Positions 12,404-23,742 of a stretch of DNA of 64,000 bases are shown here, one piece after another. The position numbers were made by a program, and so were the translations under genes. The notes below the pieces were generated by a model. It ran no database searches. It saw only the letters and a list, made by a program, of their open reading frames with translations, and was not told the origin of the DNA. How positions within the stretch are numbered: position 1 is the first letter of the stretch; each line of letters begins with the position of its first letter. The stretch comes from Cognatiluteimonas lumbrici (lineage in GTDB: Bacteria; Pseudomonadota; Gammaproteobacteria; Xanthomonadales; Xanthomonadaceae): positions 62,001 through 126,000 of the forward strand of contig NZ_ML636798.1 in NCBI RefSeq assembly GCF_006476065.1. The letters are read 5' to 3'.

Positions 12404-12413
12404 CGCGACCGCC

Positions 12414-12746
12414 ATGCGCGGCCTGCGGATCCTGCTGGTCTTGCTGATCGTGCTGCTGGCATGGCTGCAATACCGGCTGTGGTTCGGCAGCGGCGGCGAG
12501 CGCGAGGTGGCGGCGCTGGAGGCCCGCGTGGAAGCGCAGGCGCGCGACAACGCCGGACTGCAGCAGCGCAACGACGCGCTCGCCGCCGAGGTCGAGGACC
12601 TCAAGTCCGGCGAGGCCGCGGTCGAGGAGCGCGCGCGCAACGAGCTCGGGATGATCAAGCCCGGGGAGACCTTCTACCGCGTGGTGGAGCCCGATGCGCC
12701 CCCGCCGCCCGGGTCCGGTGCCGATGCCGTGGAGCCGGCGCCGTGA
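12414..12746 (+). CDS. ftsB: Cell division protein FtsB
   Basis: 110 residues. Short cytoplasmic N terminus, one membrane segment ([20 protein letters not shown], residues 4-23), then a periplasmic coiled coil (about 29-68) and the conserved [19 protein letters not shown]. FtsB forms the FtsQBL complex that activates septal peptidoglycan synthesis. A proline-rich tail ([18 protein letters not shown]) is longer than in Escherichia coli. The gene starts 10 bp after eno and overlaps ispD by 4 bp (GTGA), the usual eno-ftsB-ispD order. Confidence 0.95.
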   Translation: MRGLRILLVLLIVLLAWLQYRLWFGSGGEREVAALEARVEAQARDNAGLQQRNDALAAEVEDLKSGEAAVEERARNELGMIKPGETFYRVVEPDAPPPPGSGADAVEPAP

Positions 12747-13420
12747 CCTGGGCGATCGTTCCCGCCGCCGGCCTCGGCACGCGCTTCGGCGGCGAACTGC
12801 CGAAGCAGTACCTCGAGGTGGACGGCGAGCCGCTCATCGCGCACGCGCTGCGCGCGCTGCTCTCGCATCCGGCGGTGCAGGGCGTGGTCGTCGCGCTCGC
12901 CGACGGCGACCCGCACTGGCCCGGTTGGCGCGAGTTCGAAGGCAAGCCGGTGATCGCCTGCACCGGCGGCGACAGCCGCGCCGATTCGGTGCTGGCGGCA
13001 CTGGAGGCGTTACCGGAGAGCGTGCGCGCGGACGATTTCGTGCTGGTCCACGATGCCGCGCGCCCGAACCTCGCGCGCGCCGACCTCGACCGCCTGCTCG
13101 AGCGCGGCCGCGCCGACCCGGTGGGCGCGATCCTCGCCGCGCCGGTGCGCGACACCCTCAAGCGCGCCGGCGACGACGGCGGCATCGATGCCACCGAGCC
13201 GCGCGAGCGCCTGTGGCGGGCCTTCACCCCGCAGCTGTTCCGCCGCCTGCAGCTCACGCGCGCGCTGCAGGCCGCGGCCCGCGACGGGGTCGCGGTCACC
13301 GACGAGGCCATGGCCATGGAGCGCCAGGGCGTGCGCCCGCTGCTGGTCGAAGGCAGCGAGGCGAACCTCAAGGTGACCACCCCGGCCGACCTGGCCTACT
13401 ACCGCTTCCTGCGCCGGTGA
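12743..13420 (+). CDS. ispD: 2-C-methyl-D-erythritol 4-phosphate cytidylyltransferase
   Basis: 225 residues. Transfers CMP from CTP to MEP in the non-mevalonate isoprenoid pathway. Motifs: [20 protein letters not shown] (nucleotide-binding loop), [41 protein letters not shown] and the terminal [13 protein letters not shown]. The GTG start at 12743 is set by the 4-bp overlap with ftsB and by homology starting immediately. In relatives the next gene is normally ispF; here rlmH follows with another 4-bp overlap. dxr and ispA of the same pathway are elsewhere in this window. Confidence 0.96.
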   Translation: MTWAIVPAAGLGTRFGGELPKQYLEVDGEPLIAHALRALLSHPAVQGVVVALADGDPHWPGWREFEGKPVIACTGGDSRADSVLAALEALPESVRADDFVLVHDAARPNLARADLDRLLERGRADPVGAILAAPVRDTLKRAGDDGGIDATEPRERLWRAFTPQLFRRLQLTRALQAAARDGVAVTDEAMAMERQGVRPLLVEGSEANLKVTTPADLAYYRFLRR

Positions 13421-13887
13421 AGGCGCGGCTGGTCGCGGTCGGTGAGCGCGCGCCCGCCTGGGTCGCGGGAGGCTTCGCCGAATACCGCAAGCGCCTGTCG
13501 CACTGGCTGCCGCTGGAGCTGGTGGAGGTCGCTCCCGGGGTGCGCGGCAAGGGCCGCGACCCGGCACGGGCCATGGCCGAGGAGGGCGCACGGGTGCTGG
13601 CGGCGCTGCCGAAGAACGCGCGCGTCGTGGTGCTGGACGGCGGCGGCAAGGCCTGGACCTCGGAGCAACTCGCGGCGCGCCTGGAGCAGTGGCGCCAGGG
13701 CGGGCAGGACCTCGCCTTCCTGGTCGGCGGCCCCGAGGGCCACCCGCCGGAGGTGCTCGACGCCGCGGCCGAGACCTGGTCGCTCGGCCCGCTGACCCTG
13801 CCGCACATGCTGGTGCGCTTGGTGGTCGCGGAGCAGCTCTACCGGGCCGCCGCGCTGCTGGCCAACCACCCCTACCACCGCGCCTGA
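13417..13887 (+). CDS. rlmH: 23S rRNA (pseudouridine1915-N3)-methyltransferase
   Basis: 156 residues, full-length SPOUT-class RlmH (YbeA). Methylates the modified U1915 in helix 69 of 23S rRNA on assembled ribosomes using S-adenosylmethionine. Motifs: [32 protein letters not shown], the knot segment [38 protein letters not shown] and the ending NHPYHRA. GTG start overlaps the ispD stop (GTGA). In most proteobacteria rlmH follows nadD-rsfS; neither is present here, so the gene now rides on the eno-ftsB-ispD transcript. Confidence 0.96.
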   Translation: MKARLVAVGERAPAWVAGGFAEYRKRLSHWLPLELVEVAPGVRGKGRDPARAMAEEGARVLAALPKNARVVVLDGGGKAWTSEQLAARLEQWRQGGQDLAFLVGGPEGHPPEVLDAAAETWSLGPLTLPHMLVRLVVAEQLYRAAALLANHPYHRA

Positions 13888-13926
13888 GACGCTGAATGGC
13901 GCCTGTCCGGGAAGGCCCCGGGCGGC

Positions 13927-13946
13927 CCCGTACCGAGGCGTACGGG
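13927..13946 (+). terminator. Hairpin after rlmH, ahead of the TonB-like gene
   Basis: CCCGTAC (13927-13933) and GTACGGG (13940-13946) form a perfect 7-bp stem with a six-base loop in the 104-bp gap 13888-13991. There is no T-run; it could end the rlmH message or shape the leader of the next gene. Nothing else is visible in the gap. Confidence 0.35.
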
Positions 13947-13991
13947 AGCAGGATCGGGGTGCGGCAGCCAGCCGCGCCAGAGGAGGTGGCC

Positions 13992-14654
13992 ATGACGCAT
14001 GCGACCCGTGCAGTCCGTCCCGACCCGAAGCGCATCGCCGGATACGCGCTGGCATTCGGCTTCAACGCCCTGCTGCTGATGGCCCTGGTGGCACCGATGC
14101 AGGGCGGCATCGACTGGCCCGGGCCAGCCGACGAGGGGCCGCGGATCATCTGGTACGAGGCCGAGCCGGTCCCGGTGGTTCCACCGGCCCCGCCGACGCC
14201 GGTCGAGCGCCCGAGGCCGCGCCTGCCGCAACCCGAGGCGGTGCTGCCGCGTGCCCCGGAGGCGCCGGTCGCCGACCCGGCCCCGGTGCTGGTGGCGGAG
14301 GGCAGCGAGCCGGCCCCGCCGGTCGTCGCGCCGGTTGCAGGCCCGGTGGCGGACATGGGGCCGCCGGCGGGTCCGGTGGCCGGGGTGCGCCTGGAGTACC
14401 TGCACGCGCCGGCGCCGGACTATCCGCGCGCGGCCGTCCGCGCCCGCATCGAGGGCACCGTGCTGCTGGAAGTGCTGGTCGGCACCGACGGCCGCCCGCT
14501 GGACGTGCTGGTCCGGGAGAGCAGCGGCAACCGCAGGCTCGATGCCGCGGCCCGCGACCAGGTGCTGCAGCACTGGCGTTTCCGCCCGGCCATGCGCAAC
14601 GGCCGGGCGGTGCAGGCGATCGGCCTGGTGCCGGTGGACTTCAGGCTGCGCTAG
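13992..14654 (+). CDS. TonB-like energy transducer protein
   Basis: 220 residues. Short cytoplasmic N terminus (MTHATRAVRPDPKRI), one signal-anchor helix (about residues 15-33, AGYALAFGFNALLLMALV), a Pro/Ala/Val-rich periplasmic spacer (about 45-130), and a C-terminal TonB domain (about 135-220) with YPRAAVRARIEGTVLLEVLV, VRESSGNRRLDAAARDQVLQ and HWRFRPAMRNG. Such proteins couple the inner-membrane proton gradient (ExbBD) to TonB-dependent receptors, which are numerous in Xanthomonadaceae. The ATG at 13992 was chosen for GAGGAGGTGGCC immediately before it; an upstream in-frame ATG at 13896 has no such site. No exbB, exbD or receptor is adjacent, so the partner is unknown. Confidence 0.85.
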   Translation: MTHATRAVRPDPKRIAGYALAFGFNALLLMALVAPMQGGIDWPGPADEGPRIIWYEAEPVPVVPPAPPTPVERPRPRLPQPEAVLPRAPEAPVADPAPVLVAEGSEPAPPVVAPVAGPVADMGPPAGPVAGVRLEYLHAPAPDYPRAAVRARIEGTVLLEVLVGTDGRPLDVLVRESSGNRRLDAAARDQVLQHWRFRPAMRNGRAVQAIGLVPVDFRLR

Positions 14655-14836
14655 GCCTCGTCGTCCGGGCGTCCCGTGGGATCCCGCGGGACGTCCGGCG
14701 AGGGCTGCGACGGCTTGCCGTCCCGGCGCGCGTCGTCCGGATCGCGCGGCTGGTCCTCGGGGTAGCCCGGCTCGCTGCCGGGGCGGGGATCGGCGTCCGG
14801 GGGCGCCTGCTTGCCGCCCGCGTGCGTGCCTGCCAT
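14651..14836 (-). CDS. Small hydrophilic Pro/Asp-rich protein, unknown function
   Basis: 61 residues, almost no hydrophobic amino acids; rich in Pro, Asp, Gly and Arg (for example GYPEDQPRDPDDARRDGKPS), so very probably disordered. Its ATG lies two bases after the SIMPL-protein stop, so it would be translated from that message; its stop overlaps the end of the convergent TonB-like gene by 4 bp. Third-position GC is high, which supports coding but is weak evidence at this length. No family recognised. Confidence 0.5.
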   Translation of the reverse strand: MAGTHAGGKQAPPDADPRPGSEPGYPEDQPRDPDDARRDGKPSQPSPDVPRDPTGRPDDEA

Positions 14837-14837
14837 G

Positions 14838-15587
14838 TCAGCGGCCCAGCTCGAACACGACGTTGAGGTGGGCCGTCAACGTGCTTTCGCCCGGCGACAC
14901 CGCGGTGTCGTAGGCGACGCCCTTCTCGGCGCGGCCCATGGCCATCATCGGCATCGGCATCGGCGGCTGGAACCCGCCGCCCTCGTCGATGCTGACGATC
15001 CGGCGCACGCGCATCCCGAGCGCTTCGGCATACATGTTCGCGCGCGCCTGCGCCTTGGCCAGCGCCGCGCGACGGGCCTCGTCGTAGGCCGCCTCGGGCT
15101 TGTCGATCTCGAACGCGGGGCCGTACACCTGGTTGGCGCCGCTGGCGACCAGCGCGTCGAGCACCCGGCCGAGCTTGCCGATGTCGCGCACCTTGATGCT
15201 CACGGTATTGCTGGCCTGGTAGCCGGTGATCGCCGGCGGCTGGTTCTCCGCGTAGCGGTACTGCGGGTTGAGGGTGATGCCGCTGGTCTGGACGTCGCGT
15301 TCGGCGATGCCGGCGTCGCGGATGGCGCGCATCACGCCGTCCATCTGCTTCGCGTTCGCCTGCATCGCGGCATTGGCGTCGGCGGCCTGGGTGACGACGC
15401 CGGCGGAGACGGTGGCGATGTCGGGAACACGGGTGGCTTCCGCCTGGGCGGACACCGAGACCAGGGTGCCGTCGGTTGCGGGGACCTGCGACCAGGCGGC
15501 GCCGGCCACGGCCAGCAGCAGGGGGGCAAGCAACAGCGGGGCGAAAAGCGGGGCGAAAAGCGGGGCGGCGGAGCGGAAACGACGCAT
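14838..15587 (-). CDS. SIMPL-domain (DUF541, YggE-like) exported protein
   Basis: 249 residues. A signal peptide precedes AWSQVPATDGTLVSVSAQAEA; the mature protein is a SIMPL/DUF541 domain with VPDIATVSAGVVTQAADANAA, GIAERDVQTSGITLNPQYRY, ITGYQASNTVSIKVRD and ARRAALAKAQARANMYAEAL. The Escherichia coli relative YggE is linked to reduced oxidative stress; the molecular role is unsettled. Probably periplasmic. The signal sequence contains a repeated Leu-Phe-Ala-Pro block encoded by a 12-bp tandem repeat (separate entry). Divergent from maf across a 133-bp gap. Confidence 0.88.
   Translation of the reverse strand: MRRFRSAAPLFAPLFAPLLLAPLLLAVAGAAWSQVPATDGTLVSVSAQAEATRVPDIATVSAGVVTQAADANAAMQANAKQMDGVMRAIRDAGIAERDVQTSGITLNPQYRYAENQPPAITGYQASNTVSIKVRDIGKLGRVLDALVASGANQVYGPAFEIDKPEAAYDEARRAALAKAQARANMYAEALGMRVRRIVSIDEGGGFQPPMPMPMMAMGRAEKGVAYDTAVSPGESTLTAHLNVVFELGR
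15538..15561. repeat. 12-bp tandem repeat inside the SIMPL-protein signal peptide
   Basis: GGGGCGAAAAGC occurs twice in direct succession (15538-15549, 15550-15561) and is followed by a partial third unit. It encodes LFAP repeats on the minus strand and sits in the hydrophobic core of the signal peptide, so changes in copy number would stay in frame and alter core length. Confidence 0.7.
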
Positions 15588-15720
15588 TGGGACTCCTTGG
15601 CGTGGGCCTCGTCAGCCCGTGAAGGTTGGTGGGGGCGGGGTGAACGGGCGGTGAGTCGCCCGCTGCCGGCGCGACCTGGGTTGCAGGTCCGGCGAGGGGG
15701 CGCGGGTTATTCTTCGACCA

Positions 15721-16308
15721 ATGCTTTATCTCGCCTCGCAATCGCCGCGCCGCCGCGAATTGCTGGCCCGGCTCGGGCTGGCGTTCGGCACCCTGTCGCC
15801 CGAGGTCCCGGAGATCCGCGAACCCGGGGAGGCGCCGGAGGACTACGTGCGCCGGGTGGCCCGCGAGAAGGCCGGCGCGGGCCTGCTGCAGGTGGCCGGC
15901 AACCCGGGCGTGCTGGTGATCGGCGCCGATACCGAGGTGGTGCTCGGCGACGAGGTGTTCGGCAAGCCGGCCGACGCGGGTGCCGCCGAGGCCATGCTGC
16001 GCCGGCTGTCGGGGCGCACGCACCGGGTGCTGTCGGCGGTGTCGCTGGTCTCGGCCGACCGCGAGCTGCAGGCGCTCGACGTGTCCGAGGTCCGGTTCGC
16101 GGAACTCGACGACGCGACGATCGCGGCCTACGTCGCCGGCGGCGAATGGCGCGGCAAGGCCGGCGGCTATGCCGTCCAGGGCAGCGCGCAGGCCTTCATC
16201 GGGCACGTCTCCGGCAGCTTCTCCGGGGTCATGGGCCTGCCGTTGCACGCCACCGCCACGCTGCTCGCTGGCTTCGGCCTGCGCCCGACGCTGCAGGCCG
16301 CGGCATGA
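15721..16308 (+). CDS. maf: Maf-family nucleoside triphosphate pyrophosphatase
   Basis: 195 residues. Maf proteins hydrolyse non-canonical or selected canonical NTPs to monophosphates; the YhdE-type, usually next to rng as here, acts on dTTP/UTP and modified forms. Motifs: [18 protein letters not shown] (substrate-binding SxSPRR), the catalytic Asp in [32 protein letters not shown], and [28 protein letters not shown]-type C terminus. The gene overlaps rng by 4 bp (ATGA), so nucleotide-pool sanitation and RNase G are co-expressed. A TATTCT hexamer seven bases before the ATG may serve as a -10 for a leaderless transcript, but I see no good -35. Confidence 0.93.
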   Translation: MLYLASQSPRRRELLARLGLAFGTLSPEVPEIREPGEAPEDYVRRVAREKAGAGLLQVAGNPGVLVIGADTEVVLGDEVFGKPADAGAAEAMLRRLSGRTHRVLSAVSLVSADRELQALDVSEVRFAELDDATIAAYVAGGEWRGKAGGYAVQGSAQAFIGHVSGSFSGVMGLPLHATATLLAGFGLRPTLQAAA

Positions 16309-17807
16309 GCGAGGAGATCCTGGTCAACGTCACCCCGCGCGAGACCCGCGTGGCGGTGGTCGAGAACGGCATGCTGCAGGAGCTGCACATCGAGCGCGGC
16401 TGGGCGCGCGGCGTGGTCGGCAACATCTACAAGGGCAAGGTCCAGCGGGTGATGCCCGGGATGCAGGCCGCGTTCGTCGAGATCGGCCTCGAGCGCGCCG
16501 CCTTCCTGCACGCCAACGACATCCAGCGTCCGCTGCCCGCGCGCGGCGCCGATGCCACCGACTCGCCGGCCGCGCCGACGCCGCTGATCACCGACCTGCT
16601 GCGCGAAGGCCAGGACGTGGTGGTGCAGGTGGTCAAGGACCCGATCGGCAGCAAGGGCGCGCGCCTGACCACCCAGATCAGCATTCCGTCGCGCTACCTG
16701 GTGCTGCTGCCGCAGTCGCAGGTGGTCGGGATCTCGGCCCGGATCGAGGACGAGGACGAGCGCGCGCGGCTGAAGGCGCTGGTCACAGAACTGGCGGCGC
16801 CGCACGGCGGCTTCGGCTACATCGTGCGCACCAACGCGGAGGGCCAGCCGGCCGAGGCGCTGGCCGAGGACATCGCCTACCTGAGCCGTGCCTGGGCACT
16901 GGTCGGCGAGCGCGTGCGCGAGGCCGCGGTCGGCAGCTGCGTGTACGAGGACCTGAGCCTGCCGATGCGCGCGGTGCGCGACCTGATGCGCCGCGACGTC
17001 GAGAAGGTCCGCGTGGATTCGCGCGAGACCTTCGAGCGCCTGCGCGAGTTCGCGGCGCAATACATGTCGGCGATGTCGCCGGAAGAGGACGATCTCGCCG
17101 CGCTGATCGAGCACTACTCCGGCGCGCGCCCGATCTTCGACCTGTACGGCATCGAGGACGAGATCCAGCGCGCGCTGGCGCGCGAGGTGCGGCTGAAGTC
17201 CGGCGGCTACCTGGTGTTCGACCAGACCGAGGCGATGACCACGGTGGACGTGAACACCGGTTCGTTCCTCGGCCAGCGCAACCTCGAGGAGACCGTCTAC
17301 CGCACCAACCTCGAGGCGGCGCAGGCGGTGGCGCGGCAACTGCGCCTGCGCAACCTCGGTGGCATCGTCATCATCGATTTCATCGACATGCACGACGCCG
17401 AGCACCGGCGCCAGGTGCTGCGCACGCTGGAGAAGTCGTTGGCGCGCGACCATGCGCGCACCACGGTGTACGACTTCTCGCCGCTGGGTCTGGTGGAGAT
17501 GACCCGCAAGCGCACCGTGGAATCGCTGGAGCGGCAACTGTGCGAGCCCTGCCACGAGTGCGGCGGCCGCGGCATGCTGAAGACGGCCGAGACCGTCACC
17601 TACGAGGTGTTCCGCGAGATCACCCGCGCGGTGCGCCAGTTCGACGCCGCGCGGCTGCTGGTGATCGCATCGCCCAAGGTGGTGTCGCGCATCACCGACG
17701 AGGAATCGGCCGCTGTCGCGGAGCTCGAGGAGTTCCTGGGCAAGTCGATCCGCTTCCAGGCCGACGCGCAGTACATGCAGGAGCAGTTCGATGTCGTGCT
17801 GCTCTGA
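16305..17807 (+). CDS. rng: Ribonuclease G
   Basis: 500 residues, RNase E/G family without the long C-terminal scaffold of RNase E. Matures the 5' end of 16S rRNA and decays selected mRNAs in the cytoplasm. The S1 RNA-binding region includes [20 protein letters not shown]; the DNase I-like catalytic part has the metal-binding Asp residues in [10 protein letters not shown] and [15 protein letters not shown]; the zinc-link [11 protein letters not shown] lies at about residues 411-421. Start ATG at 16305 overlaps the maf stop. Upstream in-frame sequence is antisense or other-frame material. yhdP follows after 18 bp. Confidence 0.97.
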   Translation: MSEEILVNVTPRETRVAVVENGMLQELHIERGWARGVVGNIYKGKVQRVMPGMQAAFVEIGLERAAFLHANDIQRPLPARGADATDSPAAPTPLITDLLREGQDVVVQVVKDPIGSKGARLTTQISIPSRYLVLLPQSQVVGISARIEDEDERARLKALVTELAAPHGGFGYIVRTNAEGQPAEALAEDIAYLSRAWALVGERVREAAVGSCVYEDLSLPMRAVRDLMRRDVEKVRVDSRETFERLREFAAQYMSAMSPEEDDLAALIEHYSGARPIFDLYGIEDEIQRALAREVRLKSGGYLVFDQTEAMTTVDVNTGSFLGQRNLEETVYRTNLEAAQAVARQLRLRNLGGIVIIDFIDMHDAEHRRQVLRTLEKSLARDHARTTVYDFSPLGLVEMTRKRTVESLERQLCEPCHECGGRGMLKTAETVTYEVFREITRAVRQFDAARLLVIASPKVVSRITDEESAAVAELEEFLGKSIRFQADAQYMQEQFDVVLL

Positions 17808-17825
17808 GCCCGCGGGACGGCCGCG

Positions 17826-20800
17826 ATGAGTCCGGTCGCCCGCCGCCGCCTGCGACTCGCGCGCCGCGGCCTCTGGTACGCGCTGGCCATCGGCCTCGTG
17901 CTGATGGCGCTCGGCTCGGCGCTGTTCAGCCAGCTGCTGCCGCTGGCCGAGCGCCATCCCGACCTCATCGCGCGCTGGCTCGGCGAGCGCGCCGGGCGCG
18001 ATGTCGCCTTCGCGCGCGTGGAGACCGACTGGACCCGGCGCGGGCCGCTGTTGCGGCTGGAAGGCCTGCGCCTGGGCGAGGGCGACCAGGCGATCGCGAT
18101 CGGCGACGCGGAAGTGCTGGTGTCGCAGTACGCCGGCCTGCTGCCCGGCCGTTCGTTCACCGAACTGCGGCTGCGCGGCCTCGACCTGACCGTCGAGCGG
18201 CAGCCCGACGGGACCTGGCAGGTGCGCGGCCTGCCGGGCCAGGCGCAGTCCGGGGGCGACCCGTTCGCAGCGCTCGAGGGACTCGGCGAGCTGCAGGTCG
18301 TCGGCGGGCGCCTGCGCGTGCTCGCCCCGGCGCTGGACATCGATGCGCGGGTCCCGCGCGTGGACCTGCGCCTGCGGGTGGACGGCGACCGCGTCCGCGC
18401 CGGCCTGCGCGCGCGGATGGATTCCGCGGGCGCGCCGCTGGCGGGCGGGCCTCTCTCTGGAACGTTCGAGTTGGACCGCGGCAGCGGCGACGGCCGCGGC
18501 CATGTGCGCGCCGAAGGGCTCGACCTGACGGCGTGGTCGCCGCTGTTCCGGTTCGCGGGCGTGGCCACCGAAGCCGGACGCGGCCGCGGCCAGGCCTGGG
18601 TGCTGCTGCGCGGGCACCGGGTCGAGCGCGCGATCGTGGACGCGGACGCGCACGACGTGGCCCTGCGCGGCGCGGTGCTCGACGGGACGACCCGGCCGCG
18701 GCTGCGCTTCGAGCGGGTGCAGGCGCGCGCGCGCTGGCAGCGCGAGGGCGGCGACTGGCGCATCGACGCTCCGGTGCTGCGCTTCGGCAGCGACCAGGAC
18801 GCGCAGGTCCTCGACGGGCTGGCACTGGCCGGCGGCAGCCGCACCGCGTTCGCCGCAGACCACCTGGATGCCGGCCCGCTGTTCGCGATCGCGGCGCTCA
18901 GCGACCGCGTGCAGCCCGACATGCGCCGCTGGCTGCTGGCCGCGCGCCCGCAGGCCAGCCTGGACGACGTGGAGTTCGGCCTCGCGCCCGGCGGTGCGCT
19001 GCGCGCCTCGGCGACCGTGCGCGACGCGGGCTACGCGCCGGTCGGCGACGCGCCCGGCTTCCATGGCTTGGCGGGCAGGCTGCTCGGCGACGGCAACGCA
19101 CTGTCCCTGCAACTCGATCCGCGCGCGCGCTTCCGCTTCGAATGGCCAAGCGGCTTCGGCGTTCCCCACGAGGCCAGCCTCGCCGGCACCATCAACGGCT
19201 GGCGCGAAGGCGAGGGCTGGCGCGTCGGCACCGATGCGCTGCGGGTGCGCGGCGACGACTTCGGCCTCGACGTGCGCGGCGGCATGTGGTTCCAGGGCGA
19301 CGGCACGCGGCCGTGGATCGACCTGGCGGCGCACGTGCAGCCGACCGCGGTGACCACGGCGCGCGGCTTCTGGCTGCACCACCTGATGCCGCCGGCCACC
19401 GTGCACTGGCTCGACCAGGCGCTGCAGGGCGGCCGCCTCGAAGGCGCGCGCGCGGTGGTGTCGGGCGACCTGGACGACTGGCCGTTCCGCGACGACCAGC
19501 ACGCCGGGCGCTTCCAGGTGGATGCGCGGATCGCCGACGCCACCCTCGCGTTCGCGCCCGACTGGCCCGCCGCCGAGCACGTGGACGCCGACGTCTCGTT
19601 CGTCGCCGACGGCTTCCACCTGGACGGCAAGGGCGTGCTCGCGGGCGTGGGCATCCGCAGCCTCGACGCCGGCATCGGCAGCTTCGGCCACGCCGTGCTC
19701 GAGGTCGCCGCGCAGGGCGGCGGCGATGCCGCGCGGCTGCTGTCGCTGCTGCGCGCGAGTCCGCTGCACGCGAGCCACGGCGACACCCTCGACAACCTGC
19801 GCGCGAGCGGGCTCGCCTCGGTGACCTTCGGGATGGAACTGCCGTTGCACGCCAAGGCCCCGCCGGCCGACATCACCGGTACCGTCACCTTGGCCGGAGC
19901 GAAACTCGCCGACCGCCGCTGGGACCTCGCCTTCGAGGACGTGCGCGGGCGCGCCACCTACGGCAGCGGCGGCTTCAGGGCCGAGCGCCTCGCGGTGCGC
20001 CACGACGGCGAGCCCGGAACTCTGAGCCTGCGCGCCGGCGACGACACCCGAGACCGCGGCCAGGCCTTCGAGGCCGAACTGCGCGCGAACCTGGCCGCGG
20101 CCGACCTGCTGCGCCGGGTCGACGCGCTCGACTGGCTGCGCCCGCACGTGAGCGGCCGGTCCGACTGGAGCGCGCGGCTCAGCATTCCGCGCGCCGGCAA
20201 CGGCACCGGGACCGCGCGCCTGCAACTGCAGTCGGACCTCGCCGGTACCGCGCTGGCACTGCCGGCGCCGCTGGACAAGGTGGCCGGCATCGGCCTGCCG
20301 GCCAGGATCGAGACCGCGTTGCCGGTGGAAGCGGGCGAGGTCACCGTCGCACTCGGTTCGCGCATGGCGGTGCGCGCGCGCAGCGGCGGCGCGACCGGCG
20401 TGCGCGTGGTACTCGGCAGCGACACCGTGGCGCAGGCGCCGCCGGCCTCGGGACTGGTGGTGGCGGGGCGCACCGGAACGCTCGACGCGCTCGGCTGGAT
20501 CGGCATCGCGCGCGCGGCCACCGCGTCTCCGGCGCGCGCGGCGTCCGCGCAGCCGTCGCCGACCGCAGCGCCATCGGCGCCTGCGTTCCCGTTGCGCGGG
20601 ATCGACGTGCACGCATCGCGCCTGCAGTTGCTGGGCGCCAGCTTCGCCGACACGCGCCTGCAGCTGGAACCCGCGGCCGGTGCCCTGCTGGCACGGGTCG
20701 AGGGCGCCGGCATCGCCGGCGAGATCCGCGTCCCCGACGCCACCGGGGCCACCGTCTCCGGGCGCTTCCAGCGCGTGCACTGGCCGCTGTCGCCGCCCGG

Positions 20801-21695
20801 CACCGCGGTGGCCGCGGGTGGCGACGATGCGACGCTCGACCCGGCGTCCCTGCCGCCGTTCGCCGTTGACATCGACGCCTTGAAGGTCGGCGACGCCGCG
20901 CTCGGCAGCGCGGTGGTGCGCACGCGTCCGGTGCCCGCCGGATTGCGCATCGTGCAGTTGCAGGCCACCGCGCCGGGGCAGCGCATCGACGTGCAGGGCG
21001 ACTGGCTCGGCAGCGGCGCGCGCGCCCGCACCCGCGTCGGCGTGGCCGTGCAGACCGAGGATTTCGGTGCCTTGCTCGGCGGCCTGGGCTACGGCGGCCA
21101 GCTCGACGGTGGCAGCGGGACCGCCACCCTCGACGCCACCTGGCCGGGCAGCCCGGCCGGCTTCTCGCTGCTCGCGCTGGACGGCACGCTCGAGCTCGAC
21201 GCGCGCGACGGCCAGCTCACCGAGATCGAGCCCGGCGCGGGCCGCGTGCTCGGCCTGCTCGGCATCGCGCAGCTGCCGCGGCGCCTGACCCTGGACTTCA
21301 GCGACTTCTTCGAGCGCGGCTTCGCCTTCGACCGCATCCACGGCAGCGTGCGCCTGGCCGGCGCGCGCGCCAACACCGAGCGCATCACCATCGCCGGGCC
21401 CGCGGCCGAGATCACGATCCGCGGCGGCGCCGACCTGCGCGCGCAGACCTTCGACCAGGTGATCGAAGTGGTGCCGCGCACCGGCAACCTGCTGACCGCG
21501 GTCGGCGCGATCGCGGGCGGGCCGATGGGCGCGGCCATCGGCGCCGCCGCCAACGCCGTGCTGCGCAAGCCGCTGGGCGAGCTGTCGGCGAAGACCTACC
21601 GCGTGACCGGCCCGTGGAAGGATCCCGAGGTGGAAGTGGTCGGTCGCGGCCCGCCGGCGGCGACCGCGGTGGCGGGGCCCTCGCCCGCGGGTTGA
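17826..21695 (+). CDS. yhdP: YhdP-family AsmA-like envelope protein
   Basis: 1289 residues. One N-terminal membrane helix (about residues 18-38, [18 protein letters not shown]) anchors a very long periplasmic part of the AsmA/TamB-like superfamily (TIGR02099/YhdP). Such proteins form hydrophobic grooves thought to carry phospholipids from the inner to the outer membrane. The C-terminal region has [20 protein letters not shown] and [11 protein letters not shown], characteristic of YhdP. The rng-yhdP-tldD order is conserved among gammaproteobacteria. Four Ala/Pro/Ser-rich stretches, notably [20 protein letters not shown] at about residues 897-916, look like a flexible linker. Confidence 0.93.
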   Translation: MSPVARRRLRLARRGLWYALAIGLVLMALGSALFSQLLPLAERHPDLIARWLGERAGRDVAFARVETDWTRRGPLLRLEGLRLGEGDQAIAIGDAEVLVSQYAGLLPGRSFTELRLRGLDLTVERQPDGTWQVRGLPGQAQSGGDPFAALEGLGELQVVGGRLRVLAPALDIDARVPRVDLRLRVDGDRVRAGLRARMDSAGAPLAGGPLSGTFELDRGSGDGRGHVRAEGLDLTAWSPLFRFAGVATEAGRGRGQAWVLLRGHRVERAIVDADAHDVALRGAVLDGTTRPRLRFERVQARARWQREGGDWRIDAPVLRFGSDQDAQVLDGLALAGGSRTAFAADHLDAGPLFAIAALSDRVQPDMRRWLLAARPQASLDDVEFGLAPGGALRASATVRDAGYAPVGDAPGFHGLAGRLLGDGNALSLQLDPRARFRFEWPSGFGVPHEASLAGTINGWREGEGWRVGTDALRVRGDDFGLDVRGGMWFQGDGTRPWIDLAAHVQPTAVTTARGFWLHHLMPPATVHWLDQALQGGRLEGARAVVSGDLDDWPFRDDQHAGRFQVDARIADATLAFAPDWPAAEHVDADVSFVADGFHLDGKGVLAGVGIRSLDAGIGSFGHAVLEVAAQGGGDAARLLSLLRASPLHASHGDTLDNLRASGLASVTFGMELPLHAKAPPADITGTVTLAGAKLADRRWDLAFEDVRGRATYGSGGFRAERLAVRHDGEPGTLSLRAGDDTRDRGQAFEAELRANLAAADLLRRVDALDWLRPHVSGRSDWSARLSIPRAGNGTGTARLQLQSDLAGTALALPAPLDKVAGIGLPARIETALPVEAGEVTVALGSRMAVRARSGGATGVRVVLGSDTVAQAPPASGLVVAGRTGTLDALGWIGIARAATASPARAASAQPSPTAAPSAPAFPLRGIDVHASRLQLLGASFADTRLQLEPAAGALLARVEGAGIAGEIRVPDATGATVSGRFQRVHWPLSPPGTAVAAGGDDATLDPASLPPFAVDIDALKVGDAALGSAVVRTRPVPAGLRIVQLQATAPGQRIDVQGDWLGSGARARTRVGVAVQTEDFGALLGGLGYGGQLDGGSGTATLDATWPGSPAGFSLLALDGTLELDARDGQLTEIEPGAGRVLGLLGIAQLPRRLTLDFSDFFERGFAFDRIHGSVRLAGARANTERITIAGPAAEITIRGGADLRAQTFDQVIEVVPRTGNLLTAVGAIAGGPMGAAIGAAANAVLRKPLGELSAKTYRVTGPWKDPEVEVVGRGPPAATAVAGPSPAG

Positions 21696-21757
21696 TCCAC
21701 GCCGCGGCGCCCGCAGATCATGGGGACGACCGTCCCGTCGCGCCACGGAAACCCCGC

Positions 21758-23200
<1,443 letters not shown>

Positions 23201-23207
23201 GCGCCGG

Positions 23208-23726
23208 CTACTCCGCCATCAGCGCCTTGAGCTCCCGGAACAGCTCCCGGAACGCCTTCGGCGGCTTGCCCTTCGCGCGCTCGTCCAGGGCATTGCGCAC
23301 CAGTTGCCGCAGGCGCTGGCGGTCGGCGCCGGGATGCGACGCCAGCAACGCCGACAGCGCCGCGTCGCCGCCTTCCAGCAGCTCCTCGCGCGCGGCCTCG
23401 GCGCGATGCAGCAGCGCGGTCTCCCGGCGCGCGGACTCGCCGCCGGCCTCCAGCGCGTCGCGGATCGCTTCCAGCACCTCCTCGTCCTCGCGCCGCATCT
23501 GCTTGGCGAGGAAGCCGAGCTGGCGCTTGCGCGCGACGTGCGAGGTGATGCGGCGGGTGTCCTCGATGTGCGGCAGCAGCGCGTCGGGCACCGGCAGTTT
23601 CGCCAGCCGCGCCGGCGGCAGCCCGGCCAGGGTCTCGCCCAGCGACAGCACGTCCAGCGCCGCGCGCCGGCGCTCGCTGCGGCTGGGGGCGTGGAACTCG
23701 CCGCTGTCCTCGTCGCGTCCTCTCAT
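23208..23726 (-). CDS. darP: Ribosome-associated protein DarP (YjgA, DUF615)
   Basis: 172 residues, full-length DUF615 protein. In Escherichia coli the homologue binds late 50S intermediates and supports peptidyl-transferase-centre maturation. Motifs: [60 protein letters not shown] and the ending [13 protein letters not shown]. Divergent from pmbA with only 16 bp between start codons. On its strand TATCCT lies six bases before the ATG, another candidate leaderless start. The 3' end converges on tldD with a 7-bp gap. Confidence 0.93.
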   Translation of the reverse strand: MRGRDEDSGEFHAPSRSERRRAALDVLSLGETLAGLPPARLAKLPVPDALLPHIEDTRRITSHVARKRQLGFLAKQMRREDEEVLEAIRDALEAGGESARRETALLHRAEAAREELLEGGDAALSALLASHPGADRQRLRQLVRNALDERAKGKPPKAFRELFRELKALMAE

Positions 23727-23742
23727 TGCACAAGGATAAGTC

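Noticed and set aside
12743-13887. An ispF gene or an IspDF fusion after ispD
   Set aside because: ispD ends at the normal length and the next protein is clearly RlmH; no IspF motif (such as the DHG metal site) is present.
16167-21746. A 1859-residue open frame on the minus strand opposite rng, yhdP and part of tldD
   Set aside because: High GC leaves antisense frames open. The translation is Arg/Ala/His-rich with no motif, while the plus strand encodes recognisable proteins throughout.
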